Source: Pseudomonas syringae CC1557 | Lineage (GTDB): Bacteria; Pseudomonadota; Gammaproteobacteria; Pseudomonadales; Pseudomonadaceae | Length of the DNA stretch: 64,000 nt | Assembly (NCBI RefSeq): GCF_000452705.1 | Contig: NZ_CP007014.1 | Coordinates: 2,790,001 to 2,854,000, forward strand | Direction: 5' to 3' | Shown: in pieces, positions 16,578 to 23,675 of the stretch | Numbering within the stretch: the stretch's first letter is position 1 | Layout: the number at the start of each line of letters is the position of its first letter | Position numbers and translations under genes: made by a program | The notes under the pieces: model-generated | Told to the model about the DNA's origin: nothing | Database searches by the model: none | Seen by the model: only the letters and a program-made list of their open reading frames with translations

Positions 16578-16784
16578 TTGAAGAAGTCGATTTTTGCTTT
16601 ATTTGCCGCCGTAGCCGTGTTGGCTGGCTGTTCAACCGCAGGGCCTTACGTGACCAACATCTCAAGCGATGGCAGAAACGGCCTGAATATTGAAAAGTGC
16701 TCTGTGCAGATGAATGCTTTCATGGGCACGGTGACTAACATCAATTGCATCAGCCAGAACGTTCAGCTCAGTCGCAGCAATTGA
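16578..16784 (+). CDS. Small lipoprotein with TTG start
   Basis: 68 residues from TTG at 16578, set by AGGAG 7 bases upstream. Signal core FALFAAVAVLAGC carries the lipobox at its end, then STAGPYVTNISSDGRNGLNI with two more Cys. A likely lysogenic-conversion lipoprotein, preceded by the second copy of the structured element. An upstream in-frame ATG at 16539 would run through the hairpin and is rejected. Confidence 0.65.
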   Translation: MKKSIFALFAAVAVLAGCSTAGPYVTNISSDGRNGLNIEKCSVQMNAFMGTVTNINCISQNVQLSRSN

Positions 16785-17121
16785 TGGCGAGCGGTGAGAT
16801 GAGCTCGTCTGATTCGTCTTGGTCGGCGCTCCGGATATTCCTGACGCCCGCGTCGTAGATTGCCCGCGCCACGGATTCGCTAACCACGATTTCGTGGCGC
16901 GGATAAGTCAGGAAGGCATCAAGCTCTTCATCATCCATCAAATCCATCTTCATGATCGCGATCTGCAAGACCTCGCTGATGATGGGCATCTTGCCGCGCT
17001 GGCGAACCCGATTCAGGGCCTGCTCAATGCCAGGCCGAACCCGGTGGCGCAGCTCTTTCTCGGCGACCAGTTTCCGCTTCAGCGCCGTCTTGGCTGATCG
17101 CTCTTCTTGATCCATCGCCAT
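16768..17121 (-). CDS. Hypothetical early phage protein
   Basis: 117 residues, with a basic N-terminus (KTALKRKLVAEKELRHRVRPG) and an acidic C-terminal half. AGGAG lies 8 bases upstream of the ATG. Last gene of the recombination operon before the plus-strand cargo; its 3' end overlaps the small lipoprotein gene convergently by 17 bases. Function unknown. Confidence 0.6.
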   Translation of the reverse strand: MAMDQEERSAKTALKRKLVAEKELRHRVRPGIEQALNRVRQRGKMPIISEVLQIAIMKMDLMDDEELDAFLTYPRHEIVVSESVARAIYDAGVRNIRSADQDESDELISPLAINCCD

Positions 17122-17202
17122 TAAACCGCTCCTGTAAGCCGCTGGGCGGCAAGTGAATGTGATGCTGGCGTCTGCCGTGGCGGACGCGGCTTTGCAGGCG
17201 AT

Positions 17203-17661
17203 TCATGCTGCCTTGACCTGATGCCAGGCCCCGGCCGCATAGAACAGCTTCGCGGCCTGAGCCTCGTCGAGCGAAACCTCGGCGGGGATCGCAATCCAGC
17301 CAGACGCCACCAGATGGTTCTGGTTACAGGTGCCGCGTAGCTCCAGGTAGTAATGCTCGATGGCATCAGTGAGTCGGTCGACCTTGTGCAGGCCCTCGGG
17401 CGATATCTCAACGGACTTCACATACTCAGCACCGCGCTCGTCTCGACACATGGCGCTGATGTAGATCGTCCATCGGTATGAGAAGTCGAAGAGGGCGTTC
17501 GCGATGGCCAGGGTGCGGATCTGCTTGTGGCTCTTCCAGTTCACCATGACCTGCAAACCGCTTGGGTCGATGTTCACCACGGCGACGTGGTTGGTGCTGA
17601 GTAGGGCGCGACAACTGCGTTCGGCGCGGGCAAAGCAGTTGTTTTGCTTGCGGCGCTTCAT
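17203..17661 (-). CDS. Hypothetical early phage protein
   Basis: 152 residues with a strongly basic start (MKRRKQNNCFARAERSCRA) and beta-rich middle (HVAVVNIDPSGLQVMVNW, RWTIYISAMC). It overlaps the upstream gene by 4 bases (ATGA), so it belongs to the recT/yqaJ transcript. No family recognised. Confidence 0.65.
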   Translation of the reverse strand: MKRRKQNNCFARAERSCRALLSTNHVAVVNIDPSGLQVMVNWKSHKQIRTLAIANALFDFSYRWTIYISAMCRDERGAEYVKSVEISPEGLHKVDRLTDAIEHYYLELRGTCNQNHLVASGWIAIPAEVSLDEAQAAKLFYAAGAWHQVKAA

Positions 17662-17897
17662 ATCTCGGCCGCCATTTTGCGCAGCGCGTTCCTTTCACGA
17701 CGACTCATGACCGGAGGCTTGCGATTCAGCACCGTGGCCGGGTCGATCCAGTCCTTGCGTGGCGGCTTGTGTGAAAGCTCAAATACGCCGACTTGCTGAA
17801 TCTCCCCGCCACGGCTTTCGTAAGCGGCCATCAATGCAGCCAGGCGCGCCGATTCGACGCTGTTGCGCTGGATGGCGCTCAGTTCGGTAGTCATCAT
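17658..17897 (-). CDS. Small early phage protein
   Basis: 79 residues (MMTTELSAIQRNSVES... RRERNALRKMAAEI). Overlaps both neighbours: its start lies in the yqaJ stop and its stop in the next start. A helical ends-and-loop pattern with a KPP..DWIDPATVLNRKPP middle. Role unknown, possibly a recombination accessory. Confidence 0.65.
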   Translation of the reverse strand: MMTTELSAIQRNSVESARLAALMAAYESRGGEIQQVGVFELSHKPPRKDWIDPATVLNRKPPVMSRRERNALRKMAAEI

Positions 17898-19555
17898 GCT
17901 GCCACCTGCGTGATGGTTACTCCGTCCATTTGGAAGTCAGCGCCTTGAATATGGACCAGGTCGTCCAGCGCGCCCCAGTTTACGGTGAGTACCGATATTG
18001 GAGCCCGGCCCTCATAGACGGCTTTCACCAGCGCATGAAGGTCGGTGACGTTCGCTTCGAGCTTTGTAGGCTTGGGCGGCACCTTGGCGGATGGGGCGAC
18101 GGCGGACATTCTCGGAGCTGGTTGTTCCACCGGTTTTGGTGCCTCAGCGGCCTGCGGGTCGGGCGCGTTGGCTTTCGCTTTTTCAGCTTCAGCGACTCGC
18201 TCTGCTTCGGCCGCAGCCGCAAGCTTCGCTGATTCTTCAGCACGAATACGTTCACGCTGCGCCAGCTCTTTCGCTTCCTCGGCCTGCTTGTGCTCGTTGA
18301 TCCGCACCTTGATGAGGGCCACCAGGTCATCATGGTTCTTGAGCACGATCTGCTGAGCATCGTTGAACAGAAACGCATGATCCACGGCAAGCGAGCGCAA
18401 GCTTTCCAGGTTGGCGCGGATACCGTCGCCGATCTGGCTGGCCTCGATCTTGGCCCGGGCCAGTTCAGAGTCGGCGGCGTCACGCAGACTGGCGATATTT
18501 TTTTTGCCTTTGATCGCGCCGACGAAGTCCGCAGGGATCTCCGGCAGCCGCACTTTGCCGCCGAACGAAGTGTTGATCTTGTCCAGGTGATCGCGCAGAG
18601 CTGCCTTCGCTTTCAGGACGATCTCGTCGCGAATGGCCCCCTTGCGAGCTTTCACCAGCTTGTCCAGCTCAAGGCGTTTGCGTCGAGCCTGCTCCGATAT
18701 CTCGTCGATGGTGCGGAAGAGGGCGTCGATGGTTTCCGTCTGGCTCAGCGCATGTTGCTTGGCCGCCTCCAGGCGCTCCTCGACCTCGCCGCACCACTTC
18801 ACTGTTTTCTCTGCGTCAGCGAAGTGCTGGTCGGTCTGCAGGTCAGTGTTGATCGCCGAAAACACGGCCAGTGAGTGGGCCTTGAACTGTTCAAGATTGC
18901 TGGCCGTGACCATGCCGGTGACTTCGATGCGAAGGGCTGGCAGCGCGTCCGGGGTCTTTCCAACTGCCTCCACCACAGCCTCCGTTGGCTCATACGCTTC
19001 AAGGTCGACTTCGAACTGTTTCCAGCCGGCGACCAGCTTCGCCGCCCGGCCTTTTACCGGGAAGTACTCCATCGAGACGAAGTTGTCTTCGGTCCCGTCC
19101 GAGCAAACGAAAATCACTTTCTCGGCACCGGACACCAGCAGTTGCTGCTCCAACTGCCAGTAGTAGTGCGCATCCAGATCACCCGCACGCACGTCGGCGG
19201 CGAGCTTCTCGTTCCACATTTTGTGTTCGAAGAGGATTTCTCCCATCATTGTGCAGCCGTCGAGGGAGGCCAGCAGGTCGCCTTCGGTGCCCACAACCGG
19301 GAACAGGTCTTCGCCGATTCGACCTTCAAGAATCGGACGGGCCAGCGCTTCGGCTTCGTGCCCCTTATCGAACAAGTACTTCTGGACCCACCAAGAGATG
19401 TCCCGGTCCAGACCGGTCTTTTTGGCGTGAAGCAGCTCGGTGCGCTTCATCTGCTTGGATGCGCCCATCATCACCGGAGCTTCAGAGGCGGTGCGATAGT
19501 TGGCGCGGAGAGCATGCCATTCGGCACTGCCCTGGGTGACTTTATGCGTCTTCAT
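17894..19555 (-). CDS. YqaJ-type viral recombinase exonuclease with long C-terminal extension
   Basis: 553 residues. The N-terminal ~200 residues are a YqaJ/lambda-exonuclease nuclease: VTQGSAEWHALR, then GHEAEALARPILE, LASLDGCT and the ExK motif in EILFEHK. It should resect double-stranded DNA 5'-3' to feed RecT. The remaining ~340 residues are mostly long helices and an Ala/Glu/Lys-rich coiled-coil and linker (EEAKELAQRERIRAEESAKL), followed by a small terminal domain, much longer than a nuclease alone. ATGA overlap with recT shows tight coupling. Confidence 0.85.
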   Translation of the reverse strand: MKTHKVTQGSAEWHALRANYRTASEAPVMMGASKQMKRTELLHAKKTGLDRDISWWVQKYLFDKGHEAEALARPILEGRIGEDLFPVVGTEGDLLASLDGCTMMGEILFEHKMWNEKLAADVRAGDLDAHYYWQLEQQLLVSGAEKVIFVCSDGTEDNFVSMEYFPVKGRAAKLVAGWKQFEVDLEAYEPTEAVVEAVGKTPDALPALRIEVTGMVTASNLEQFKAHSLAVFSAINTDLQTDQHFADAEKTVKWCGEVEERLEAAKQHALSQTETIDALFRTIDEISEQARRKRLELDKLVKARKGAIRDEIVLKAKAALRDHLDKINTSFGGKVRLPEIPADFVGAIKGKKNIASLRDAADSELARAKIEASQIGDGIRANLESLRSLAVDHAFLFNDAQQIVLKNHDDLVALIKVRINEHKQAEEAKELAQRERIRAEESAKLAAAAEAERVAEAEKAKANAPDPQAAEAPKPVEQPAPRMSAVAPSAKVPPKPTKLEANVTDLHALVKAVYEGRAPISVLTVNWGALDDLVHIQGADFQMDGVTITQVAA

Positions 19556-20439
19556 GCGGTTTCTCCGGCGATAGGAGCCATCTGGTTGATTCGGTCGATC
19601 TGATCGGCACTGAGGGTGTATTTCGATTCCAAGAAGGCGATCAGGCTTTCGGTGTCGGTCTTTCCGGTGTCGATACCGTCCTGCCATTTGGGAAGCATCG
19701 TTTTGAATTTGTCGTCCTCGTAGGCGGGAAGCTCTGACCCTTGCTGCTCAGGTTGCGGCGAAACATCACGGTACCGAGGGGCGCTTTCCTCCAGCTCATC
19801 TGGGCTGTAAACGCCCAGAATCACGTCCGGGCAGTAGAGGCGGGACCAGCGTTTGGTTGCCAGGTACGCGAGCTGCTGTCGAGGATCGTCGGCCCAGAGC
19901 GTGCTGTTGCGTGTACGCGCCTGGGCCAGCAGCAGCTCCAGTACCCTCGGCTCGTCTTCTCCGCGGAACGTCGCCCAGACCTTCACGCCCAGGCCTTCCT
20001 CGTCGGCAAGCTTCCAGCCGGGAGTGCGGTACTCGCCCTTGTCCCCTTTTTTGATCTCGAACTTGCCGATCACCTTTTCCCAGTTGCCATACCACTCGTA
20101 GTGCAAGCGATCCACGACAGGTGCGCAGGTTGTGATCACGGCGTTGACCAGTTGCGCTTCGTAACCCAGCACGCCGTTTACCAGATGGGTTTTCTGTGCG
20201 ACGGCGAAGGGGTTCATCCTCCACTGCATGGCCTGCATGACGACGGCCAGGCAATCGGCGGAATTGCCATTGAAGTGCTTCGGCAGCGTTGCTCGCCCGG
20301 TGGCCATTACTTCAGCCAGGCGCATCATCTTGTCCAGGCTGTCGCCGTCCAGGACCAAGGCGCTGGTCGAGGTGGCCGCATGCGGAAGCACATGCAAATT
20401 TTGATCGTGCGATACGGACGCAACGTTTCTTGCGGACAT
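19552..20439 (-). CDS. recT: RecT-family single-strand annealing protein
   Basis: 295 residues. Family hallmarks: LPKHFNGNSADCLAVVMQA, the MNPFAVAQKTHLVNG core, GYEAQLVNAVI and ARTRNSTLWADDPRQQLAY. RecT coats resected ends and anneals complementary strands in phage recombination. It is coupled to the downstream YqaJ exonuclease by a 4-base overlap; the pair is a Red-like system. A short N-terminal extension precedes the conserved core. Confidence 0.93.
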   Translation of the reverse strand: MSARNVASVSHDQNLHVLPHAATSTSALVLDGDSLDKMMRLAEVMATGRATLPKHFNGNSADCLAVVMQAMQWRMNPFAVAQKTHLVNGVLGYEAQLVNAVITTCAPVVDRLHYEWYGNWEKVIGKFEIKKGDKGEYRTPGWKLADEEGLGVKVWATFRGEDEPRVLELLLAQARTRNSTLWADDPRQQLAYLATKRWSRLYCPDVILGVYSPDELEESAPRYRDVSPQPEQQGSELPAYEDDKFKTMLPKWQDGIDTGKTDTESLIAFLESKYTLSADQIDRINQMAPIAGETA

Positions 20440-20487
20440 AGGAAATCCTCGCGCTCCATGCGGGCGCTGCGATTGGATAAAAAGGGC

Positions 20488-20604
20488 TTACTGAGTGATG
20501 TGCGATGCGTAGGCGCTTGCGAGCATCCAAGCGGTTGCGAGGGCCAGCATTACGAACGAACCACGCCATGTGTAAACACGGAGCTGGCGTTGCTTACGGG
20601 TCAT
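20488..20604 (-). CDS. 38-residue membrane peptide
   Basis: Starts MTRKQRQLRVYTW, a basic head, then one hydrophobic helix (GSFVMLALATAWMLASAY). Its ATG overlaps the previous gene's TGA (ATGA), so it belongs to the early operon. Topology would be N-in. Function unknown. Confidence 0.55.
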   Translation of the reverse strand: MTRKQRQLRVYTWRGSFVMLALATAWMLASAYASHITQ

Positions 20605-20771
20605 TGCCGCGCACCCATCGGCCGACGCTTGAGCCAGTCAGCTTTGATCGGGTAGGGCAGGTCAGCAACTCGCATGCCGACGGGGTAGGTGATCGTTCCC
20701 CGAACCTGGGCGCGTGCTTTCACCTCGTCAAGTTGCTCATCGATGAGGGATTTAACGATTGGCTGGCTCAT
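20601..20771 (-). CDS. Small early phage protein
   Basis: 56 residues (MSQPIVKSLIDEQLDEVKAR ... LKRRPMGARQ): an acidic helix followed by a basic tail. GGAGG precedes the ATG, and both ends overlap neighbours by 4 bases. No family recognised. Confidence 0.6.
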   Translation of the reverse strand: MSQPIVKSLIDEQLDEVKARAQVRGTITYPVGMRVADLPYPIKADWLKRRPMGARQ

Positions 20772-20959
20772 GCCGCCTCCTTGCGCTGTTGGCAGTGCCT
20801 CAGCAGGCGACTGCAGTAGTGGGAAAACTCTTCGAGGGTGATGAGCTCGTCGGTCATCATCTTCGTGATCATCTGCTGGACCAGAACAACCTCGCCGCGT
20901 GTGCTGGCTGGGTGCTTGAGGGTTTCGAGCGCCTCGTCGATCAGGATGTGCGGGCTCAC
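20768..20959 (-). CDS. Small helical early phage protein
   Basis: 63 residues, all helix (MSPHILIDEALETLKHP, MTDELITLEEFSHYCSRLL). Start and stop both overlap neighbours (ATGA), a compact operon arrangement. Function unknown. Confidence 0.6.
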   Translation of the reverse strand: MSPHILIDEALETLKHPASTRGEVVLVQQMITKMMTDELITLEEFSHYCSRLLRHCQQRKEAA

Positions 20960-21363
20960 AGCTCTTCATCCTCGCGCTGGGCGATCACGCCGTCTGCCGC
21001 CAAAGGCCGAAGCAGGCCCTCTGCGACTTCGAACAGGGCATCTTTAGGGTTGGGGCAGTTCAACACGGCGTCTGCTGCCTCTCTGGTGCAGGCGGGTGAA
21101 CCGAACTTGGCCATGTAGACCAGTCGCCCCAGCGCTGACTGGCTCGCACCAGATGCGCCGAGCTTCTCCATGGCGAACTCGTCGACCGCGATCAGAAAGC
21201 GCTCGAATGTCACGCCTTGAGGATCCTGCAGGCGGCGTTTGAACTTGATGTCGTCTCCGTGGACCAGAGCGTGTGCGCTGTTGGCAACCCAAAGTCGTTC
21301 GGCGGGCGTCAGTTGTTTTACTGGCGCGCCCGGCAGAGGCAACACCTTTGCTGCTGCGTTCAT
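20956..21363 (-). CDS. Hypothetical early phage protein
   Basis: 135 residues starting MNAAAKVLPLPGAPVKQLTP, with GGAGG 6 bases upstream. Predominantly helical, including GVTFERFLIAVDEFAMEKLG. An in-frame upstream extension has no ribosome site. Coupled to the next gene. Function unknown. Confidence 0.65.
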   Translation of the reverse strand: MNAAAKVLPLPGAPVKQLTPAERLWVANSAHALVHGDDIKFKRRLQDPQGVTFERFLIAVDEFAMEKLGASGASQSALGRLVYMAKFGSPACTREAADAVLNCPNPKDALFEVAEGLLRPLAADGVIAQREDEEL

Positions 21364-21383
21364 GATTGCCTCCAGGGGCTGGG

Positions 21384-21674
21384 TTATGCGGTGAGCAAGG
21401 TAAGTGCCGCCTGGTGGTCGGCGACGTCTTTCTGATGAGCTTTGCGCCATGCGATCTGCAATTTCAGAAGATGAATTTCGCCTGACTTGGTGGTTTTGAA
21501 ATACTCGCCAGAGTCGTCTGTCCCACACAGGTGAATGTCGCCTTTCTCAACGAGAGCCTGAACCGTCCTGTGAAGGTCTGAATCGATCTTCTCTTCGTTC
21601 GGGCCAACGTGGAGCGTGCTTTTCTGGTTGGCGAAATACAGAACCTTTTCAACTGTGTATTTGGTTCGAGCCAT
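21384..21674 (-). CDS. Small winged-helix-like early phage protein
   Basis: 96 residues from ATG at 21674 (AAGGAG 10 bases upstream; an ATG 9 bases earlier sits too close to it). The order helix-helix-TVQALVEKGDIHLCGT-strand hairpin resembles a small winged helix, so DNA binding is plausible but unproven. A long-stem inverted repeat (21698-21772) lies immediately upstream of its ribosome site. Confidence 0.6.
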   Translation of the reverse strand: MARTKYTVEKVLYFANQKSTLHVGPNEEKIDSDLHRTVQALVEKGDIHLCGTDDSGEYFKTTKSGEIHLLKLQIAWRKAHQKDVADHQAALTLLTA

Positions 21675-21697
21675 GATCTTCATGCTCCTTGAGCAGT

Positions 21698-21772
21698 GAA
21701 CCTCTTCGACTGAACACTCAAGAACGGCTAGAGGCCATACAGGCACCGGAGAGGGTTCAGTCGGAGAGGTTC
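21698..21772 (+). ncRNA. Long-stem structured element A
   Basis: Inverted arms of 18 bases (21698-21715 and 21755-21772) with a single non-Watson-Crick position, separated by 39 bases. As plus-strand RNA the odd position is a U.G pair; as minus-strand RNA it is a C.A mismatch. It lies in the 197-bp gap upstream of the 96-residue gene. Could be a leader structure or a separate RNA opposing the operon; strand is inferred. Confidence 0.4.
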
Positions 21773-21871
21773 GCGGGATGGAGGAGGGCAGATGGCCGGG
21801 CGCGAATCCGGCGAGAGCGGAACCTTTCGGCACGACCGCTCGGAGGAGCAATCAGCTAAAGCTGAAGCCTA

Positions 21872-22021
21872 TTAACCGCGTTTCTCCAGGGCCGCCGAAG
21901 CGTTCAACCCAGCTTTCAACGCCGCATCTGCTTTGCTGGTTACGTCTCCAGCGCGGACTTGCACCGCCGTGTTGATTCCCAAGGGTTGACGCAGGGGGCC
22001 GCTTTCGCGGTGTGTACTCAT
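21872..22021 (-). CDS. 49-residue hypothetical phage protein
   Basis: MSTHRESGPLRQPLGINTAV to ALEKRG; helical second half (KADAALKAGLNASAALEKR). No good Shine-Dalgarno is seen: the start codon follows directly on the 3' arm of the structured element 22024-22154, so access to it may depend on RNA folding. Reported because the composition is protein-like and the position fits; confidence moderate. Confidence 0.5.
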   Translation of the reverse strand: MSTHRESGPLRQPLGINTAVQVRAGDVTSKADAALKAGLNASAALEKRG

Positions 22022-22023
22022 CC

Positions 22024-22154
22024 GCATCGGGGTGTGATCTACGCGAGGTCGTCACCTCTGGCTTTGCCTGCGGCCGTACTACGCCGACCGTTCTCAGTGG
22101 CTCGCCTGATTACGAGTCAGGTGCCTTGCTCCGCTGCAGATCACACTCCGATGC
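22024..22154 (+). ncRNA. Multi-branched structured element B
   Basis: A closing stem of 17 bp (arms 22024-22040 and 22138-22154, GCATCGGGGTGTGATCT) with one G.U pair on the plus strand. It encloses at least three hairpins: GAGGT-CGTC-ACCTC, CGGC-N8-GCCG, and GGC..CCTGA-TTACGAG-TCAGG..GCC. A further hairpin CAGCCTG/CAGGCTG follows (22154-22197). The arrangement is a multi-way junction, typical of functional RNA. Orientation and function are unknown; on the minus strand it would be the leader of the 49-residue gene. Confidence 0.45.
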
Positions 22155-22214
22155 AGCCTGGCGCTATGACAGGGTTCGGGCAGTTTTCGTCAGGCTGACG
22201 CTGGCGCTGGTCGT

Positions 22215-22991
22215 TCAGTCGTCGAAACCGTAAGAGAAATCGCTTTCCTCGCAATCGATCAACAGGACGGCATTGCCAAAATAAAGCGAAGCGAGAATCC
22301 GCTCCCATTTCGTACGCAGGTTCATCGTTACCGAAATTTTCTTATCGGCGAGCTGTGCGCTGTATACCTTCCCGAATTCGACTTTCGGCCTCCAGCGGTC
22401 GCCAGTTTCTCGCTCACCCTCAACCATCACTTGCAGGTTGTGCTTCAGGCCGTAATCGCTGCGTCGTTCACTGCCGAGGCTGTACCGGTTACCACCCTCG
22501 GGCTGCGGGTCGAAGTAAATGTGGTAGAACTTGCGAGAATGGCTGTCATCCTCAGTGATGCGAATCTCAGGCGCGCTCCACCGCTCTTCAGCGGCCTCTT
22601 CCTTGTGCTCGTCAATGAACGCTTCGAGCAAATCCTTCAGCGAAATCTCACCGGTTAGCAGGCCTTCACCGGTCAATACCTCGGTGATGGATGTGTCGGC
22701 CTGTTTTATGATCGCCGATTCCATACCGGAAGCCTCCCAGCGCTCACGCAATGCATTAGCGATCAAAGCGTTGTAGCGCTGAAGCTCGAACATGTCCGTG
22801 ACATTTGCCGGAAAGGCTTCTTTTACCGCGGCTTTGATTGACTCACCGATGGTGCCGTAGGACCTGAAAGCATCCTCGACGACACTTTTAAACATCTTGT
22901 CGATGCCTTCATCGATCAGCTCGCGAGGGCGATCTGATAGGGCGTAGGTGCTGACGCGCTCGGCCAGAAGTTGCTCAAGGGTTTGTTGCAT
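22215..22991 (-). CDS. Hypothetical early phage protein, 258 residues
   Basis: An N-terminal helical half (TLEQLLAERV, DEGIDKMFKSVVEDAFRSYG, ADTSITEVLTGEG) and a C-terminal acidic beta-rich half (HIYFDPQPEGGNRYSLGSE, LLIDCEESDFSYGFDD). GGAG lies 11 bases before the ATG. First well-supported gene of the PL operon. No family recognised; the position next to PL is where anti-host or antitermination functions often sit. Confidence 0.65.
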   Translation of the reverse strand: MQQTLEQLLAERVSTYALSDRPRELIDEGIDKMFKSVVEDAFRSYGTIGESIKAAVKEAFPANVTDMFELQRYNALIANALRERWEASGMESAIIKQADTSITEVLTGEGLLTGEISLKDLLEAFIDEHKEEAAEERWSAPEIRITEDDSHSRKFYHIYFDPQPEGGNRYSLGSERRSDYGLKHNLQVMVEGERETGDRWRPKVEFGKVYSAQLADKKISVTMNLRTKWERILASLYFGNAVLLIDCEESDFSYGFDD

Positions 22992-23564
22992 TATTCATTG
23001 CTCCGTGCGGGTTCGGTTGATTTCCCGTCTGGCCCTGGTGCCAAGGCCAATCGGTGAAATCCCGGCCTCGCTACTGGCGACAGGCCGGGGTACTGCGTCA
23101 GCGGTGTGGTTGCTTCTGGTTCCTAATCCCCGCTCACTGATTGCAGGTTTCGGCATCGTGGTGTGGCGGCGGGCTTCCCTGTTCACAGCAGCTCGATCAG
23201 CGTTGCTGGTGTGGTCGTCGGGCATATACAACATGCGACGTGCAGCCCTGTGCCTGGTTGAGTTTTAAGGTACATCGCATGAGGTCCGGCGATCCTCATA
23301 GCCGAAGCTCGGAGCGCTAATTCAGTTCGGTATCTATCCCTTCTGCCGCTGGGATTCGCGGGGCACATTGCTTGCCAGGTCATTCACTCGGTCAAGGCGT
23401 TTCACCATCGTCAGCCGTACAGGGTTCTCCCTGTCGTGGGCAGCCTTTCGGGGCTGTCTGATCGCCGGTCGCCGGTAGAGGCAATGCGGTCTGTTGTTTG
23501 TTGCGCAGGCTGTTAAAGAGCGACTCGATCCGCTGGGCCTGTTCAGGGGCTGTTACGTCTCGAT
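22992..23564 (-). other. PL transcript leader, gene-poor, hairpin-rich
   Basis: About 570 bases between the PL start point and the first clear gene. A perfect 8-bp stem CCCGGCCT / AGGCCGGG (23061-23068 and 23082-23089) is preceded by nested GATTTC/GAAATC and TGGCC/GGCCA arms. A possible 24-residue basic peptide (23334-23408, starts MVKRLDRVND) has no Shine-Dalgarno. Long frames here lack ribosome sites. Could hold nut-like antitermination signals. Confidence 0.4.
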
Positions 23565-23570
23565 AGGCGA

Positions 23571-23599
23571 ACAATACGCAGGCGTATTAATGCAGTCAA
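23571..23599 (-). promoter_or_regulatory. PL-like early promoter
   Basis: On the minus strand, -35 TTGACT (23594-23599) and -10 TATTGT (23571-23576) are separated by exactly 17 bases. Both operators overlap the core elements: one lies on the -10 and spacer, the other on the -35. It would drive the leftward recombination operon and be shut by the CI-like repressor. Confidence 0.75.
23573..23588. promoter_or_regulatory. Operator OL1
   Basis: AATACGCAGGCGTATT, a perfect palindrome apart from the central four bases; matches the set of five operators with consensus AATACGNNNNCGTATT. Overlaps the PL -10. Confidence 0.8.
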
Positions 23600-23613
23600 T
23601 ACGTTAGCGTATT
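23598..23613. promoter_or_regulatory. Operator OL2
   Basis: AATACGTTAGCGTATT, 25 bases from OL1 start to start, so both lie on nearly the same DNA face region as in lambda OL. Overlaps the PL -35. Confidence 0.8.
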
Positions 23614-23630
23614 ATTTTTTGCGCGCCCAC

Positions 23631-23653
23631 AAAAAAACCCGCTCGGAGGCGGG
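23631..23653 (-). terminator. Terminator of the zinc-ribbon cargo gene
   Basis: On the minus strand a stem CCCGC/GCGGG with loop CTCCGA is followed by TTTTTTT. It insulates PL from the upstream cargo gene. Confidence 0.8.
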
Positions 23654-23675
23654 CTTCATTGCAAGATTGAAGTGG

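Noticed and set aside
17040..17206. Small frame overlapping the stop of the gene at 17203 (ATGA)
   Set aside because: The peptide is Arg/His-rich and reads mostly across the ribosome site and start of the better supported gene at 17121.
18290..19603. Two long plus-strand frames opposite the exonuclease gene
   Set aside because: Antisense shadows; the minus-strand YqaJ domain and ATGA coupling to recT are decisive.
22106..22122. tRNA anticodon-arm lookalike on the minus strand (CCTGA-CTCGTAA-TCAGG, would be CGU)
   Set aside because: Stem and 7-base loop fit an anticodon arm, but no T arm with TTCRA or acceptor pairing exists around it; it is part of structured element B.
22995..23234. 79-residue frame in the PL leader
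   Set aside because: No ribosome site, and it runs through a perfect 8-bp hairpin (23061-23089) in non-coding-looking sequence; kept only as leader.
23392..23574. 60-residue frame just downstream of PL
   Set aside because: Its only start (TTG at 23574) lies inside the promoter -10, upstream of the expected transcript start, and there is no Shine-Dalgarno.
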